This document shows, piece by piece, positions 33,826 to 47,029 of a stretch of DNA of 64,000 bases (its first letter is position 1; the number at the start of each line of letters is the position of its first letter). This stretch comes from Megalobrama amblycephala. Lineage: Eukaryota; Chordata; Actinopteri; Cypriniformes; Xenocyprididae. A program made the translations under genes and the position numbers. The stretch is from assembly GCF_018812025.1 (NCBI RefSeq), contig NC_063066.1, positions 12,239,882 through 12,303,881 of the forward strand. Reading direction: 5' to 3'. The notes beneath the pieces are model-generated. The model worked only from the letters and a program-made list of their open reading frames with translations. It did not search any database and was not told the DNA's origin.

Positions 33826-34462
33826 TTAAAGGATTAGTCCACTTTCAAATAAAATGTTCCTGATAATTTACTCACCCCCACCTCATCCAAGATGTTCATG
33901 TCTTTCTTTCTTTAGTCAAAAAGAAATTAAGGTTTTTGATGGAAACATTCCAGGATTATTCTCCTTATAGTGGACTCCAAATGGTTGAAGGTCAAAATTA
34001 CAGTTTCAGTGCAGCTTCAAAGAGCTTTAAATGATACCAGACGAGGAATAAGGGTCTTATCTAGCGAAACGATCGGCCATTTTCGAAAAAAAAAAAAAAA
34101 ATACAACTGTATATGCTTTATGAACACAAATGACCGCCTTGTATGTGCTTCCGCTTTCTGTATTCTTCAAAAAGCTTATGCTGTATGTCCTACACCTTCC
34201 CTATTCTATTTATTGAAAAAAAAATGAAACTGGTGCTGCGTTCGTTGAATAGGGAAGCCCTTTGAAGCTGCTCTGAAACTGTAATTTTGACCTTCAACTG
34301 TTTGGAGACCATTGAAGTCCACTATAAGGAGAATAATCCTGGAATGTTTCCATCAAAAACCTTAATTTCTTTTCAACTGACGAAAGAAAGACATAAACAT
34401 CTTGGATGACATGGAGGTGAGTAAATTATCAGGAGCATTTTATTTGAAAGAAGACTAAAGCT
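33826..34462. mobile_element. Palindromic TTAA-type MITE
   Basis: TTAA (33826-33829), then AGGATTAGTCCACTTTCAAA. The two halves are inverted copies meeting near 34090-34220 (for example ATTCTCCTTATAGTGGACT against AGTCCACTATAAGGAGAAT). The right terminus has lost a few bases. It is the same family as 42607-45511. Confidence 0.8.
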
Positions 34463-37400
34463 GATTTATTTTACATGGAGTGTTGTCCTTGGAAAATTCT
34501 TTATTCTTCAGAGGAATTTGAGGTAATTTTAGAATGATTATCGTGTTAAGTGAACAAATAATGAGATATTCATTTTGTATATCATGTTGACTCTCTATAG
34601 CTGAACTTTCTCCATCTCTAACCGTTGCTTTCTTTCTCTTTTATACAGAGACACTCATAATCAGTTGCAGTGCTCCTTTTGACTCTCCATTAGACAGTCA
34701 TTGAGAAGTCACACTGTAAAAAAATCCTGAAATTAATCTCAGATAGCCAAAAAAAGCCCCAGCAAAATTGCAGTCTTCATGTGTGAAAATATGACTTTCC
34801 CTTTAATGTTTTAGGCAAAATGATAGATTATTCACTCACACTTACTCTCTAAATCTTTTCTGTCTGGTTTGTGTCTCAGTTTCTCTTGCTTTTTCACACA
34901 CTTGATCTCTTATTCATTCACTCACTCATTCACTCACTCACTTACCCGCTCATTCGTTCAGTTCCTCATCTGCGCACACATACACACACTGGGCAAAAGA
35001 GGCTGGATATAATCAATCATTTGGGAGAAAATCACAGCACGCAATCTCCTCTGCTCAAACCTGCATAAATGTGGTATTAGGGACACGAGTGTCATTGGCT
35101 TGATGAATCACCAAAGGACTAACGATTATGGAGATCACTATTGACTGGTCATTCATCTTAATGGCTTTCAGATTCATGCTCCGAGATCGCAGCATAGACA
35201 CAAGCATTCTTTGCTTTTATTCCTGCAAGCTATACTTACAAGTGTTCTGGTTGGATAATGTTAGGTGGTTGCACATTAAGAAGTTTTGACATAGGTGTCT
35301 TGTATATATAATTGACTTCGGTATAGTCTTAGATTCATAGGATAAGGGGTAATTCTTTAAATTTGCCCAAAGTAAGATATCTTGTTACGTCGTCTAATTA
35401 GAATGCACAGTTTCACAGTGAGCATAATTAAGCCTCATCAGTAAGAAGCTCATCATTGGCCAAGTTTTTTGAAAACACTGTCACCTCAGATGAAGCGATT
35501 CCTCTTGTTAACCACACTTTATTTGGAAGGTTACTCCATGCCATGGTGAGTCTTTGGAAGTCATCTAGAGACATCAGAGTTAATTAGGAAACACTGATTC
35601 TGTGAAATGCCACCTCAAGGTCACTGTCAGTAATTTCAAACATAACTGTTCACTGATGTGTTACTGTATATGGTATATGTCAGCTATTTTAGTACATTTT
35701 TTACTGTTGCATTTTTTAAATAAACCACCATTCTGCTAATCAAAAAAGGCTTTTTATTACACTTTTTATGGTTGTGAGGTGAAAGTGGTTCAAAAGAATC
35801 TCTAATATAATGTTTTGCTATTTTAAGGCAGAAAAAAAAGTTTAAATGTCATTTTGGTGATCAAAGATAAAATTATTGACTACAGGGGGACTTTAAGGAG
35901 CACAACTGTTTTTAACATTGATGATAATAATAATAAGAATTGCTTCTTGAGCACCAAATCAGCATATCAAACAAATCAGCATACAACAACAAAAATTACA
36001 GATATAAATTTGGTCTATTTAGTTTTGAAATGTAAGCAGAGGATTATATGCTGCAACCACAGCAACAGTGAATACAAAATTCAGAGTAAAATCAGCTCTT
36101 CTCCTTTAGCAGTTTTGTTTTCATCCTCCGAGAGTAACTTAAACAGAGTGCAGCTGCTCATTCTCCCTCATGGACCGTAACTCTTTGCCCTCACAAGTGC
36201 TTCACTATTTACCGCCTCAGATACTGTTGTACATTGAAACAGAATGTGACGTGTATGTAGTAAGATTCATTGTCAAGTTCAATTAAGTTGACTGGTGGCA
36301 ATCCATTCACATGGATGCAGGCAGGATGTTGATAATGCTGCTATTCAGAGTCGAATGCGATGATGCATATATTGTGATTGAATGCCTATAAAGCTGAAAA
36401 GTAGGCAATTTTGGTATACTATTTAAAATAGTGTTGGTCATATCAGTATTTTGGATCAGTAAATGGTGGTCATGCAGTAAACTCGCTGTCATTGTTATGG
36501 CAGAAAAATCTTTCAAAAGACAGTCTAGAGGATAACCCTTATATTGCAATCAATGGAAATTGTATTTTTGTTTGAGTACATCCATATCAAAACGTTTTCT
36601 GTGCATATACAGTATCACCTTCAGATTTCATGTCCAAATTGTTTGCTTTCAAACAGACAGATGTGCCCTCATCTAATGAGAAATTACAGTGTTACTCATC
36701 CCCACTAGAGGGTACAAATGAGTCCAGCAGTGATGGATTAGCTTGAAAAAGAGACATTTAGTACTGTCCCAGAAATTGTGTTTCGAGGATTCAAGCAGAC
36801 CTTTTCCAGAACAGTGTTTGCAGAAGGTCTGTTTAAGAATTAGAGTTTGATGGGAATGACCTTTACAGTGTTTGTTATAAAGTTTAATTGGAAATCCTGT
36901 AGGTATGACATTTATGTCCGTCTGAAATATGCATGACAAATATATGATATGTTAATGTGTTATTGTGACACATTCACTGCCAGCAAGAAGCAAGCACATT
37001 ATAAACAGTCTCAGTCAATGCCAAATATTAGTATCTTGCTTTATACAATTCACAAAGCAATCACATGAAACGTCCTTCAATGTGGTAATTTCAAAATGAT
37101 CATTATAATTCTTCATAACATTTTTGGGCACGATAAAACATTACATACTCGAGTAATGAGTATACACTGCATTTCTGGGCCAGCTCGGCTCCTCTGCAGA
37201 TGGAATCGTTTCACTTTTCTGTTGCTGTCTTTCAGTTGTAGTATAAGGCAAGCTACTGATCAAGCTGGCTTTCATGCAGATAATAGCACTTCCTGTTGGG
37301 AGAGAGTTTGATGTGCTGGTGTTTGGCATGGAGACTTGGATGCAAGGCTCTGGTGAGTGGAACAGCTTGCCTTGAGAGATAACTTCATCTCAGCATGTGG

Positions 37401-38520
37401 TCTGAGGGCTGGGATGCAGGAGGAGGGTGAGGAGAGCGTTCCCCCTGCTGAGTCCAAAAACCTCTGGACTCAAACTCTCGATTCTGTTCTCGCTGGACTT
37501 CATGACATGCAAAGGGCGACAGAAGATAAAAGAGTAATTCAGAGAAAGAATGAGGAGATAAAAGTGGAGTTTGTAATGGAAAAGAAAAGAGCTGAAAAGA
37601 ATATGAGAAAGAAAGAAGAATAGTCTGATAAAAAAGACAGCTAGACTGGTGTGGGGGAGGAGAAATAGGGGCGACTGATGCGAAAACAAGCGATATCGGA
37701 AGAGAGCGAAAAACAGAGGAGGGCAAAGGGAACGACAGGCGCCTCAAGCTCTCTTTCGAGTGGGATTAAGTAGCTGGGGCTTTTGTAATTAATGATCTTC
37801 ATTCTTTACACACAGCTACTGTGAGAGCTGTCATTTCACAGCCGTCAAAGTGCGATTCATATGCCATGTGCTTTTCGCATCAGCTCTTTGATGAAAGCCA
37901 AAAGGCCCTCTAATGTCCTCTAAGCAGGGACAATACATGAAAAATGCCACTGCAGGCCAGTCTTCGGGGACCGGGGAGATGATGCGACAGAAACCTCACC
38001 ATCTGTACTGCTAATTAACTGATTAACTAAAGCAAAATTAGCTTTTATTTTAGGAAATCCAGTCAATTGCCATAAGACAAGTGCAAATTCATTATGGTGG
38101 TTTTAATTATCGCATAAAATATCACAATCTCCATTCAAAACAATGGGATTTTAGTAGCTTAATGGGAAGTTCTTTAAACCTCATGTTCTGTTTTGGGCTC
38201 TGACAGACCCCCAAGGCAATTTTACTTGCTTGAAAAATGCACTTAACATTCAAGCATCAGATTGCGTAATGTTTTCCTGTACAAACTGGTAATAAAGACA
38301 CTTGATAACATGCTTCGGCCTTCGTGAAAAAATGTTTCATTTCTTATGTTTGGAGTTTCAGAGACCTTAGATATTACATACGAGTGTGGCAAGTTTTTTT
38401 CATATTCTTTGACCGTGTACACACTGTAAAAATGCACTCCTGTTGTTTATCTGTTTTATTGTATTTTTATACAATGTGTTTTTGTTGCAGCAAGGTTAGT
38501 GAATTATCCTATACTAATTG
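34463..38520. other. Intergenic DNA before the tenm3 promoter
   Basis: No gene is supported. A Ser/His-coding-like CACTCATT-rich patch lies at 34900-34990. A purine-rich block lies at 37520-37735. AATTA-rich balanced DNA at 37770-38090 is discussed in the findings. Confidence 0.45.
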
Positions 38521-38521
38521 G

Positions 38522-38534
38522 ATCTCTCTCTCTA

Positions 38535-38597
<63 letters not shown>
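38522..38597. repeat. (TC)n then (TA)n microsatellite
   Basis: An interrupted CT-rich run passes into about 26 TA units, roughly 300 bases before the CpG-rich promoter block. Confidence 0.95.
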
Positions 38598-38599
<2 letters not shown>

Positions 38600-38829
38600 A
38601 ACAAATCAGTACATCTTAACTAGTAGTAAAACAATGTAGGCTACGTTATGTACATTATGTGTTTCCATTAGAAGTCTGTGATACTAGTAGCATGTAAGTT
38701 TCCTTCCACTTAAATCATCACAGACTTCTAATAGGCTATATTATCTATTTATGATTAAATTATTGTTTTTTTAATATAAAATGAAACATACAAGTGAAAG
38801 AGAAAACAAGACTTGTTCAGTATTCAGCG

Positions 38830-39276
38830 ATGCTCCGAGTCCTCGTGCAGTTAATGACACTGCCTCTCTATCGCGCGGAGCCCGCGCAAACGACCCGTCC
38901 TCTCATCAGCACCGCAGCGCGCGCGCACACACAGGGAGAACAGAGGAGTGGTACAGTCCTTGGCTCCATCACATGTGTTTCTGACACAGCTAGAACTAAC
39001 GCTTCTTGACTTACTGCCTCTGGGTTAGCCGGGTCCAGATCGTTGTCTCGTTATTTAGACAGTGCGTGTGGCTGGTCGTTTGCGGAGGAATTTCCCCCTC
39101 TCGAGAGCACTCAGTGTGTGAGAGACGCGGGAAGGCGTGACTGCGGGAAATTTATCGTCCTAGCCGTTATTTTATCGCATCTCACAGCTGCTGCTTTTGA
39201 TAAGTTTGGATACCTACTGTAAAGTTTTTATTCACCTCGTTCCACTACAATGAGGATCTAAACCGAATTTTACAAG
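38830..39276 (+). promoter_or_regulatory. Candidate tenm3 promoter and first non-coding exon
   Basis: This is the most CpG-dense stretch of the window (CGCGCGGAGCCCGCGC, GCAGCGCGCGCGCAC). It is followed by a 5'-UTR-like sequence ending in a strong donor TACAAG|GTAAGAAA at 39276/39277. Orientation, position and the lack of any other gene make it the likely tenm3 start, joined over about 16 kb to the coding exon. A three-codon upstream ORF (39250-39261) lies just before the donor. No TATA box is evident. The transcription start cannot be fixed by reading. Confidence 0.55.
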
Positions 39277-42200
39277 GTAAGAAATGATATGAGAGACAGG
39301 TTACTTTTGTTTAATGTTGCTTTGACTTGTTTGTAATTGCAGTTGGTTAACGTTTGCCAGTATGTTGAGACATTATGTAGTGATACACTATTTTAATATA
39401 TAAACGTGCAGCCTTTCAAGTATGCTAGTGAGTATTTTATTGACCCGTTTGCAGCTGTAATTTTCAAGTTGGAATACTCAGTGTCTTCATTACACTTTAA
39501 TGGTATTGAATTCCGCCCAGCTGCACGGAAATAACCAGACACAACAAACTTGTAGCATTTTGTAACATTGGAATATGGAATACATTCTTAGAATAGTTTA
39601 GGAATGGACTGAGGACCTGTCCTACATCCCACAGCCTCTTACTGTACTTGACATGCCATGAAAATGTTTGCAATTGTAATCGTGCACAAACAGGTAGTTT
39701 ATCTTCAATGCACAAAACCATGTTGCGGATTATGGGGGCGTTTTTCAGAGCTTGAATTTCCCCAGAGGAAGTCAAATTAAAAGGTTGGGGTATTTTTGTA
39801 TTTTCCCCCCCATACAAACGTAGGTCTCAACACGATTTTCAGTAGCACATTGTTAAAAAACTAGACAAGTGTCAAGAAGGTCAGAGCGCGTATTTTTGCC
39901 AACTGACTTTAGCGAACAGACTTCTTTAGCATTAGCTAATGCGATTAGTTTCGGGCGGTAGGGCGATAAATCACGTCAAATTATATTTTTAGAGTTATAT
40001 ATTACAAATACATCACAAAACCATTGTTAATGTTTAAAAAAGTTAACTGTTATTTGGTGCTGCAAGCATAGTTGACTAAACGTCAAATTACAATCTCCGT
40101 TGCGCGAGATAGTTTCCACAGACTACACATCGTTAATAACCTTTTACATTTATTAATTTTACGAAGGCCTACGTTTAAATTATTAATATCAACACGCTTT
40201 TTCTGTATCATGATCCTAAAGAAGCATCGATGTAACAATTTCAATTACAAGACACAGGGGGCCATGGTTTCGATGTTCTCTTCATGTATAAGACCAGTAA
40301 ACTTGAGAAATTATCAGACTGAATTGGCCTATTTGTCCTTGGCTCATAGACTCCTTAAAGGAGCCAGTCCATATAGGCTAAGTGACTGAACTATTCATTT
40401 TCTATACCGATTAAACGCGGTTGCAGTTATATTAGCCTATGTCTCACATCACTTGTACATGGAGATGAGCACATGACTAATTGGGCTCATTTGTCATCAA
40501 GGACAATGGTGGCACAAAACGATTTACAAGGCAATAGCTACTTCATCAAATCAGTTCAACAAGGATTATAGTAATGGGCTCTCATTTTAGACCCAGATAC
40601 AGATTATTAAACAGTTATCAAGTAAGGTATGACTAAAATTAATTTTCAAAGCTTTTTGCATTAGCATTATTTCATTTAAACTAATTCCGTTTCTGTTTAG
40701 TTATAACGCTGACAACTCCATTAAGTATGTACTGTGTTTGAAACCTCATTTGTCTTTATCCCACATATCCATATTGATTTTACACAATAAAAAAAAAAAC
40801 GTCAAACAACCGTCAAACCAAACATCTAAAACATGGCGGAACAAAAGAAGCACAACATCAGAATTTGTTGTGACTGAAAAGGTACTCAGAGTAGAGGCCT
40901 GCCATTTTGATTTGTGCTCTGATGATCTCGATCATGATACAGAAACAGCATGTAGTGATATTCACATTCTGTAGCTCCATAGATTCACATTCTTCTTACA
41001 CTGCGAATACGACAATGGCGTTTTGAAGCCCAACAAATTTTCAGCCAGTTCATATTAGGATTTTACAGTTTTTTTTTTTTTTTTGGCACATTAAAAATAG
41101 AGGTCACATTGTGAACATAGACCCCTGATTGCAGAAAAAAAAAGCCTCACCCTCTGATTAGGGAAAAACACACATGTCGCCTGCTGGGGGCTGTAAAAGG
41201 ACAGTGAGGAAAAAACAAAAGGTCACTAATGTCAGTTGCTTATTTAGAAGATACAGACTCTCTCATGTATCACATATTCAGCTGGGAAGAGAGTGTTATA
41301 GCCTTTTACCTCTTATCAAACGGTTCAAATAACACTCAGGGCAAATAAAAAAAAGAGAGTAAGTCAAGCTTAAATGATGTAAAAGGTGGAATTCAGTCCT
41401 GCTCCATGCTTTATAAATCATGTGGCCCTCTTATTTAGTGTGTTTTACTGCAAAGTGAAAAAACTAAAAAAAAATCTAAAAACATATATGCACTGAGGGA
41501 CCATTCAGATTCTTTCTTTGGCATTTTGCTGATTGGTCTCTTTTGCTGTCCATCTGTAAATGACAATTTAGTTCATTCTGCTTGATAGAAGTTTAAAAAA
41601 TGCTTTTGGCAGTTTATTGAGTAGAAAAGCCTTCACTTCTTTCAATATTTGTTTATTGGCTTGAGCACTCCCGGTGAAGTAGCTTTTTTAGTCCAGCGCA
41701 GAGAGAGATCGAGTGAATAAGACTGTGTGTGTGTGTGTGTATGAAAGTAGCTCAGCCATCAGTGCCTATTTCAATAGTGCTAAGCAAACAGGCGCAGGTT
41801 AATGTACCCTGACAAACACACACTGCCAGCACGTCAGCCTCTGCGTATCACATTTACACTATATTTATTCTGCATAATCACAGTGGACAGACCTGATCTC
41901 TGTTGGCTTAACATTGTCCAGGTTATCACAGCCTGTAAAGGATTAGTCTGATTTATCGTCTATACAAAAACGTCCCCATATGCCATATTTTTAAACTGTG
42001 GAGGATCTGAAAATTGTCCTTGGCTGAAATCCATTTTTAGTGTTTGCACTGGATTTATCCCTTTTTTTAACCATTACATGCTTCGACTAACAAGCACACA
42101 AACAAATGCTTTAACAAGCAAGTACGCGTAGATGCCAAGAGGCAGGCACAAATACATCTTGCTCAATATTTGCTCAAAGCAACAAAGTTTACCACCTCAG

Positions 42201-42602
42201 AGAATTAACAGCTAATCAATTTAAAGGCACTGTAGATATATCAGAGATGTTGTACTGCTTGCCGGCAGTTGCAGTTACAGGATCCTACGGCCAAATTGAC
42301 ATCTGATTTCCCTCGTGGACTTCAGCACGTCAACAAGACTTCACACTTATTGATTACTCTTTAAACTGGTGTCATTTAAAATTGGCTTGCCACTACAGCT
42401 AGAGTGGAGGCCAAATCAGAATTTCAAAAAATGCACAGACACAAATACATGCAAAGTAAGTCTCAAAGGATTAGACTGTCTCAGCAAGAGCAGTGGCTAG
42501 AATATTGTGATTAATGCTTTTGATGGATCCATGGACAGAATAATGGTCCTTTTTCAATAAGTTGTTTTGTGCAATGTTACAATGAAGGCAGCATGCAGTG
42601 TT
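39277..42602. other. Putative tenm3 intron 1, first part
   Basis: AT-rich, with a poly-T run at 41070-41084 and a short (GT)n at 41724-41741. No exon is recognised; open frames here do not match any family I know. Confidence 0.45.
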
Positions 42603-42941
42603 TTAAATGATCAGTTCACTTCAAAATTCAAATTTCCTGATAATTTACTCACCCCCATGTCATCCAAGATGTTTATGTCTGTCTTTCTTCATTCGAAAAG
42701 AAATTAAGGTGTTTGAGGAAAACATACCAGGATTTTTCTCCATATAGTGGACTTCAACAGCTACCAATGGGTTGAAGGTCCAAATTGCAGTTTAAATTCA
42801 GCTTCAAAGGGCTCTACATGATCTCAGCTGAGGAATAAGGGTCTTAAATTTTCTTTCATTTCATTTTCTAAAAAAATAGAAATTTATTTACTTTTTAACC
42901 ACAAATGCTCGTCTTGCACTAGCTCTGCCATGCGCCGTGCT

Positions 42942-44949
42942 CAGTGTTGGGGAAGCTACTTTGAAACTGTAATTTGACAAGCTACAAGTAACTCATAAAT
43001 TAAAGTAGTTAAACTACAGTCAAGCTACCCTTCTGAAAAAGTAGTTAGCAACACTACAAGTTATTATCAAAAAGTAGCTAGCTACATTGAAACTATTTTG
43101 ATTTTTTTTTTTTTTAAATGACATAGCCTATTACAAATAACTGAATGACTGTCAATGAAGAATGTTTAAGTAAAATGTTAGGGGTTTAAAACAACACAAC
43201 GCACTACAATTATTATTTCAAAGCGTACTGTTTTATTTTGTAAACTATATCAAAAGATACAATACTCAAATATAGCCTATATCTCACACTGACTGTCAAA
43301 AGTTCAAAATTGCTACAAATGTCACACCAATGCAGGCCCGGTTCTACGCACCTTAGCACCCTCAAACGCAAGCAAGAGCACCCTAAGTAATAATATCATA
43401 TTGGCAAATGATCCAGTGCGTATTTGTGTTTGCGCTCTGGAGAATTTTAAATGTTTCTATTTAAAACATGATTTTGCAGCGGTGAGCAATGTAGCCAATC
43501 ACAGACATTGCTGTTGATCTCTTGAACGCAATGGCCAATCAGGGGAGTTTAAGTTAGTTAGAATCACTGGAAGACACGCCAGAGTTTTGTTCAGCACTGA
43601 GTTTGCACACTCGCAAAGCCTGTCATTAACAAAGTGTAGACATGATGTAAGAGACTCATTGTGCAGTGTAGACAGCTATAACTGAGATGAGTTATGACTT
43701 TTTAGTGATTATAAAGGAAGCGCTGTTTGCACGCTTTATATAATACACTCAGAATTTTAATATAAGTTTTATTTTTCATGCTATAAGAGGACAGACGACC
43801 AATTGCACTGCAGTTTCAGAAGTGATGTCTACAGTACATATAAATGCAGGATTCACACTCAATATTGCTACCATAACCATAACACGGGACAAAAATATGC
43901 AATAATAATAATAAGCAATGTAAATGCAGACTAGAAAAAATATTTGAATTTTTGTATCAATATTTTTTAAATTCTATTCCAATTATTTGTAAAAGTATAA
44001 AATCTTGCTATTCTTATTATGGTGGAGCCGTTGCTTATACATTACATCTGCACTTTACTGTAGCATCCTGACTAATTTCAGAAGCACCCTCAGTGATTTG
44101 ATTCTGGAACCGGACCTGCAGCCATGCAAGAACAAAATATATGCAACTTAAATTGGATACACAGAAAAAATCAGGTTTAAACTCACAGCACATGTAGTGA
44201 TGAAGCTTTGAGATGTGAATCATGCACTTCTTGTGTGAAGATAGTGCATTTCATTCTGAAACCCACGCAACCTGTTTTTATTAGATCAGCCTTTGCCATG
44301 TGATAAGCGCACTAAGCTATATCGCGATTTTTATTTCTGTTCAATTGATGGATGCTTTGCCAATGCAATGATGCAAAACACCACGTTAGTGATCTTAGGT
44401 TCATTATAAAACTGTGGCGGGACAGATTAGACTATGGCGGGTCACCACTGTAATAAAATAGTTTGCATACATTTGATATAGACTGCAATAAAGCAGCACA
44501 ATCAATTTAAAAAGGCTATTATTCACCTGTATGTGTTTGAAGTCTTCGACACAGACAGCGTTTTAATCATGTTTATAAATTAAGCGTAACCTTTACTAAT
44601 CGATTCGTGTAAACCCATTCCTGTCCTTTACATAATCATCAGACGATCTCTTCTCAGTGAACTGTAAAGCCACAAGATGCATGATATAACAATAGATGGC
44701 GGTAATGCACGATTTTAGTTCGTGATCTGAAGATGCTGTGCTGCTTCAATGCATTGCAGGCTCGTCAGAACGCATAACAGAATGTAGCTTGTAGCTTTTG
44801 GTCGCGCTATACCGATACTTGCTGGAAAAAGTAGTTAACTACTGGAAAAGCTACACTGTTTTAAAAGTAGCTGAACTACTGACAAGCTACTGAAAAATGT
44901 AGTTAAACTCGTAGCGTCGCTACATGTAGTTAACTACTCCCCAACACTG
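42942..44949. mobile_element. hAT-like element inside the outer MITE
   Basis: CAGTGTTGGGGAAGCTACTT at the left is mirrored by GTAGTTAACTACTCCCCAACACTG in shorter form at the right. The flanks GCCGTGCT and GCCGCGCA match at 6 of 8 bases, in keeping with the 8-base duplication of hAT transposons. No transposase frame was seen. Confidence 0.75.
43333..44118. mobile_element. Third-level insertion inside the hAT-like element
   Basis: CAGGCCCGGTTCT at the left and GGAACCGGACCTG at the right are inverted. The 8-base flanks CACCAATG and CAGCCATG match at 6 of 8. Non-autonomous and hAT-like by this evidence. Confidence 0.6.
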
Positions 44950-45922
44950 GCCGCGCATTACGTAATTATGTTGTGAAGTTCACGAGTGATGTAGGCGGAA
45001 GTACCGAGCACGTACATGCGAACATGCAAAGACTAAATCAAACGACCTTTACAAAAAAAAGGTAAAACAATGATGTCGGACGATTTTTAAGTTGGAGGAG
45101 AAAACGAGATGTAGTTTTTCGCCCTACCGCGGTACTTCCTCCTGCGTTACGCGTGACCTTTCTAACGTGATTATGTAATGTGTGGCGCATTGCAGAGCTA
45201 AGATGAGCATTTGTGGTTAAAAAGTATATACATTTTTATTTATTTTTTTAGAAAATGACCGATCATTTGGCTAGATAAGACCCTTATTCCTCATCTGGGA
45301 TTGTGTAGAACCCTTTGAAGCTGCATTGAAACTGCAATTTGGACCTTCAACCCGTTGGTAGCCACTGAAGTCCACTATACGGAGAAAAATCCTGGAATGT
45401 TTTCCTTAAAAAACATAATTTCTTTTCGACTGACGAAAGACATAAACATCTTGGATGACAAGGGGATGAGTAAATTATTAGGAAATTTTAATTCTGAAGT
45501 AAACTAATCCTTTAAATTGTACTTGGTTTGTCATTAAGGACACGTCTGAAATGTAATCAATGAAAAAGGTAACCCCTGGAGATGTACCTGTTTAGTAGTG
45601 TTATTGTGTACCTAATCAACTTTATAAGTTAAAAACTAGGCACATTTCATTGTGAGACAACCTGAAATAAATGTCAGCCAAGGTCTCTTGTGCATTGTGT
45701 TTCTGTGTGCTTATTAGTACTGAATTGTGATGGATTGCTACCTGCAGCATCTGTCTTTACATGACACTTTACATGATTTTACAAGAGCCAGTGTTGTGAT
45801 ATATTGCTATTGCAGCTGTATCTTGAAACTTTTTGTCTTTTTGTAGCATCTAGAAACAGTCTGTGCATTTCTGGCCATGCATTTTGTTTCACCCTAAGGG
45901 ATAAGAACTCTGTGGATTGTGC

Positions 45923-45960
<38 letters not shown>
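45923..45960. repeat. (TG)n microsatellite
   Basis: About 18 TG units. The long open frame that crosses it is an artefact of the repeat. Confidence 0.97.
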
Positions 45961-46493
45961 AAGTGAACTGCTTCAAGTCAGAGATGTTCTCTGTGTGCTA
46001 TAGATGTCCTAAAGTCCATTACAGACTTGGCTGCCTGCAGTACACTTTTCCAACCTCCATAACATCCTTGTTTCTTTTCCTACCAGTCTTAAATTCTCTC
46101 TCATTCTCTTTTTCTCGCTTTCCTCCCATCTTCACCCGCCTTCCCGCACCCCCCGCACTACTCTCCAATTTGATGTGGAGCTCTCTTGCCTGCCTCCTGC
46201 TGTGTTGGAGGCAGCCTATGATTTGCCACAGGCAGGAAGTGCGCTGACCAGGCAATGAAACTCGCCAGTATCCCTCTTCCAAACTGCCTCAGCTCTGGAA
46301 CCAAGGGATTTACATTAATGTCCTGTAGAGATGACAGTCAAAAGCTAATGCTATAAATGAGAACAGAAACTGAAAAAAAATAAGAAAAAAAAAACGAGAA
46401 AGGGTATAACAAAAGGAATGAGTTGAGAGATGCTTGTGGCACAAGTCATATTCTGTAATGAAGTTAAATTGATGATGGTTTTTTTTTTTTTAG

Positions 46494-46572
46494 GATGGAA
46501 TACATTCATTTGGATTAGAATTTCTTGTGTGGTGCGATGAGGTTTGCTTGCTATTGAATATTTGAAAAACAG
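46494..46572 (+). other. Candidate 79-base non-coding exon of tenm3
   Basis: A pure T tract ending TTTTAG|GATGG and a strong donor AAACAG|GTAAGG bracket 79 bases in the tenm3 orientation. It contains two short closed ORFs (ATG at 46495 and near 46534), so it could only be 5' UTR. The support is splice-signal quality alone. Confidence 0.35.
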
Positions 46573-47029
46573 GTAAGGCCATTATCCCTTTATAATTTAA
46601 GGTGAAAAACATTCCAGGTGATAACTGATAAAAATGTTCAAAAACGTAATCAAGAAAATCCGCCATTTTGAAATCAACGTTATTTTCCCTTCAGTCTTCA
46701 TCTTGATATGAAGTCAAGGCAAATTGGTTTGTTCATTTGCTTTCCATTTGCTCTATGCAGCTGAATATTTTCACCTCAGCCTTGCCCCATCAGTTCTCTC
46801 TTTTGCTTTCCTTTCATTTAACTTATCAAGTAAATGAAAACTTGGTAGGTCATCTTGCATTTTGTACAGTCAGTGCATTTAGATTTACAGGATCCTGCAC
46901 TGTGTTTATCAAAACATCTCCATCACCTCTAGTTCAAAGGGAACGTTGCTGGCCGTAATGCTAGCAAGATGTTTACATTATTATTGATTTATATTATGTG
47001 TGTATGTGTTTATTTATGACTGGTATTTC
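46573..47029. other. Putative tenm3 intron, nothing recognised
   Basis: AT-rich sequence without supported features. Confidence 0.5.

Larger units (their letters stand above)
42603..45515. mobile_element. Outer palindromic TTAA MITE of a three-level nest
   Basis: TTAA lies at 42603-42606 and 45512-45515. The inverted arms (AATTTACTCACCCCC...GATGAGTAAATTATT; ACTTCAACAG...CACTGAAGTCCAC) mark the same family as 33826-34462. It is split by the insertion at 42942-44949. Confidence 0.8.

Noticed and set aside
37236..37352. Exon-like stretch (CTTTCAG ... CTG|GTGAGT)
   Set aside because: It lies upstream of the likely tenm3 promoter and encodes nothing recognisable; splice-like signals of this strength occur by chance.
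37357..37747. Overlapping frames of 88-120 codons on both strands
   Set aside because: They come from a strand-biased purine-rich tract that lacks stops on either strand; no homology recognised.
39497..39817. 106-codon minus-strand frame in tenm3 intron 1
   Set aside because: Composition and context do not suggest a gene; no family recognised.
45804..46247. 147-codon frame on +
   Set aside because: It runs through the (TG)n microsatellite, which is open in several frames, and the flanking parts look like nothing known.
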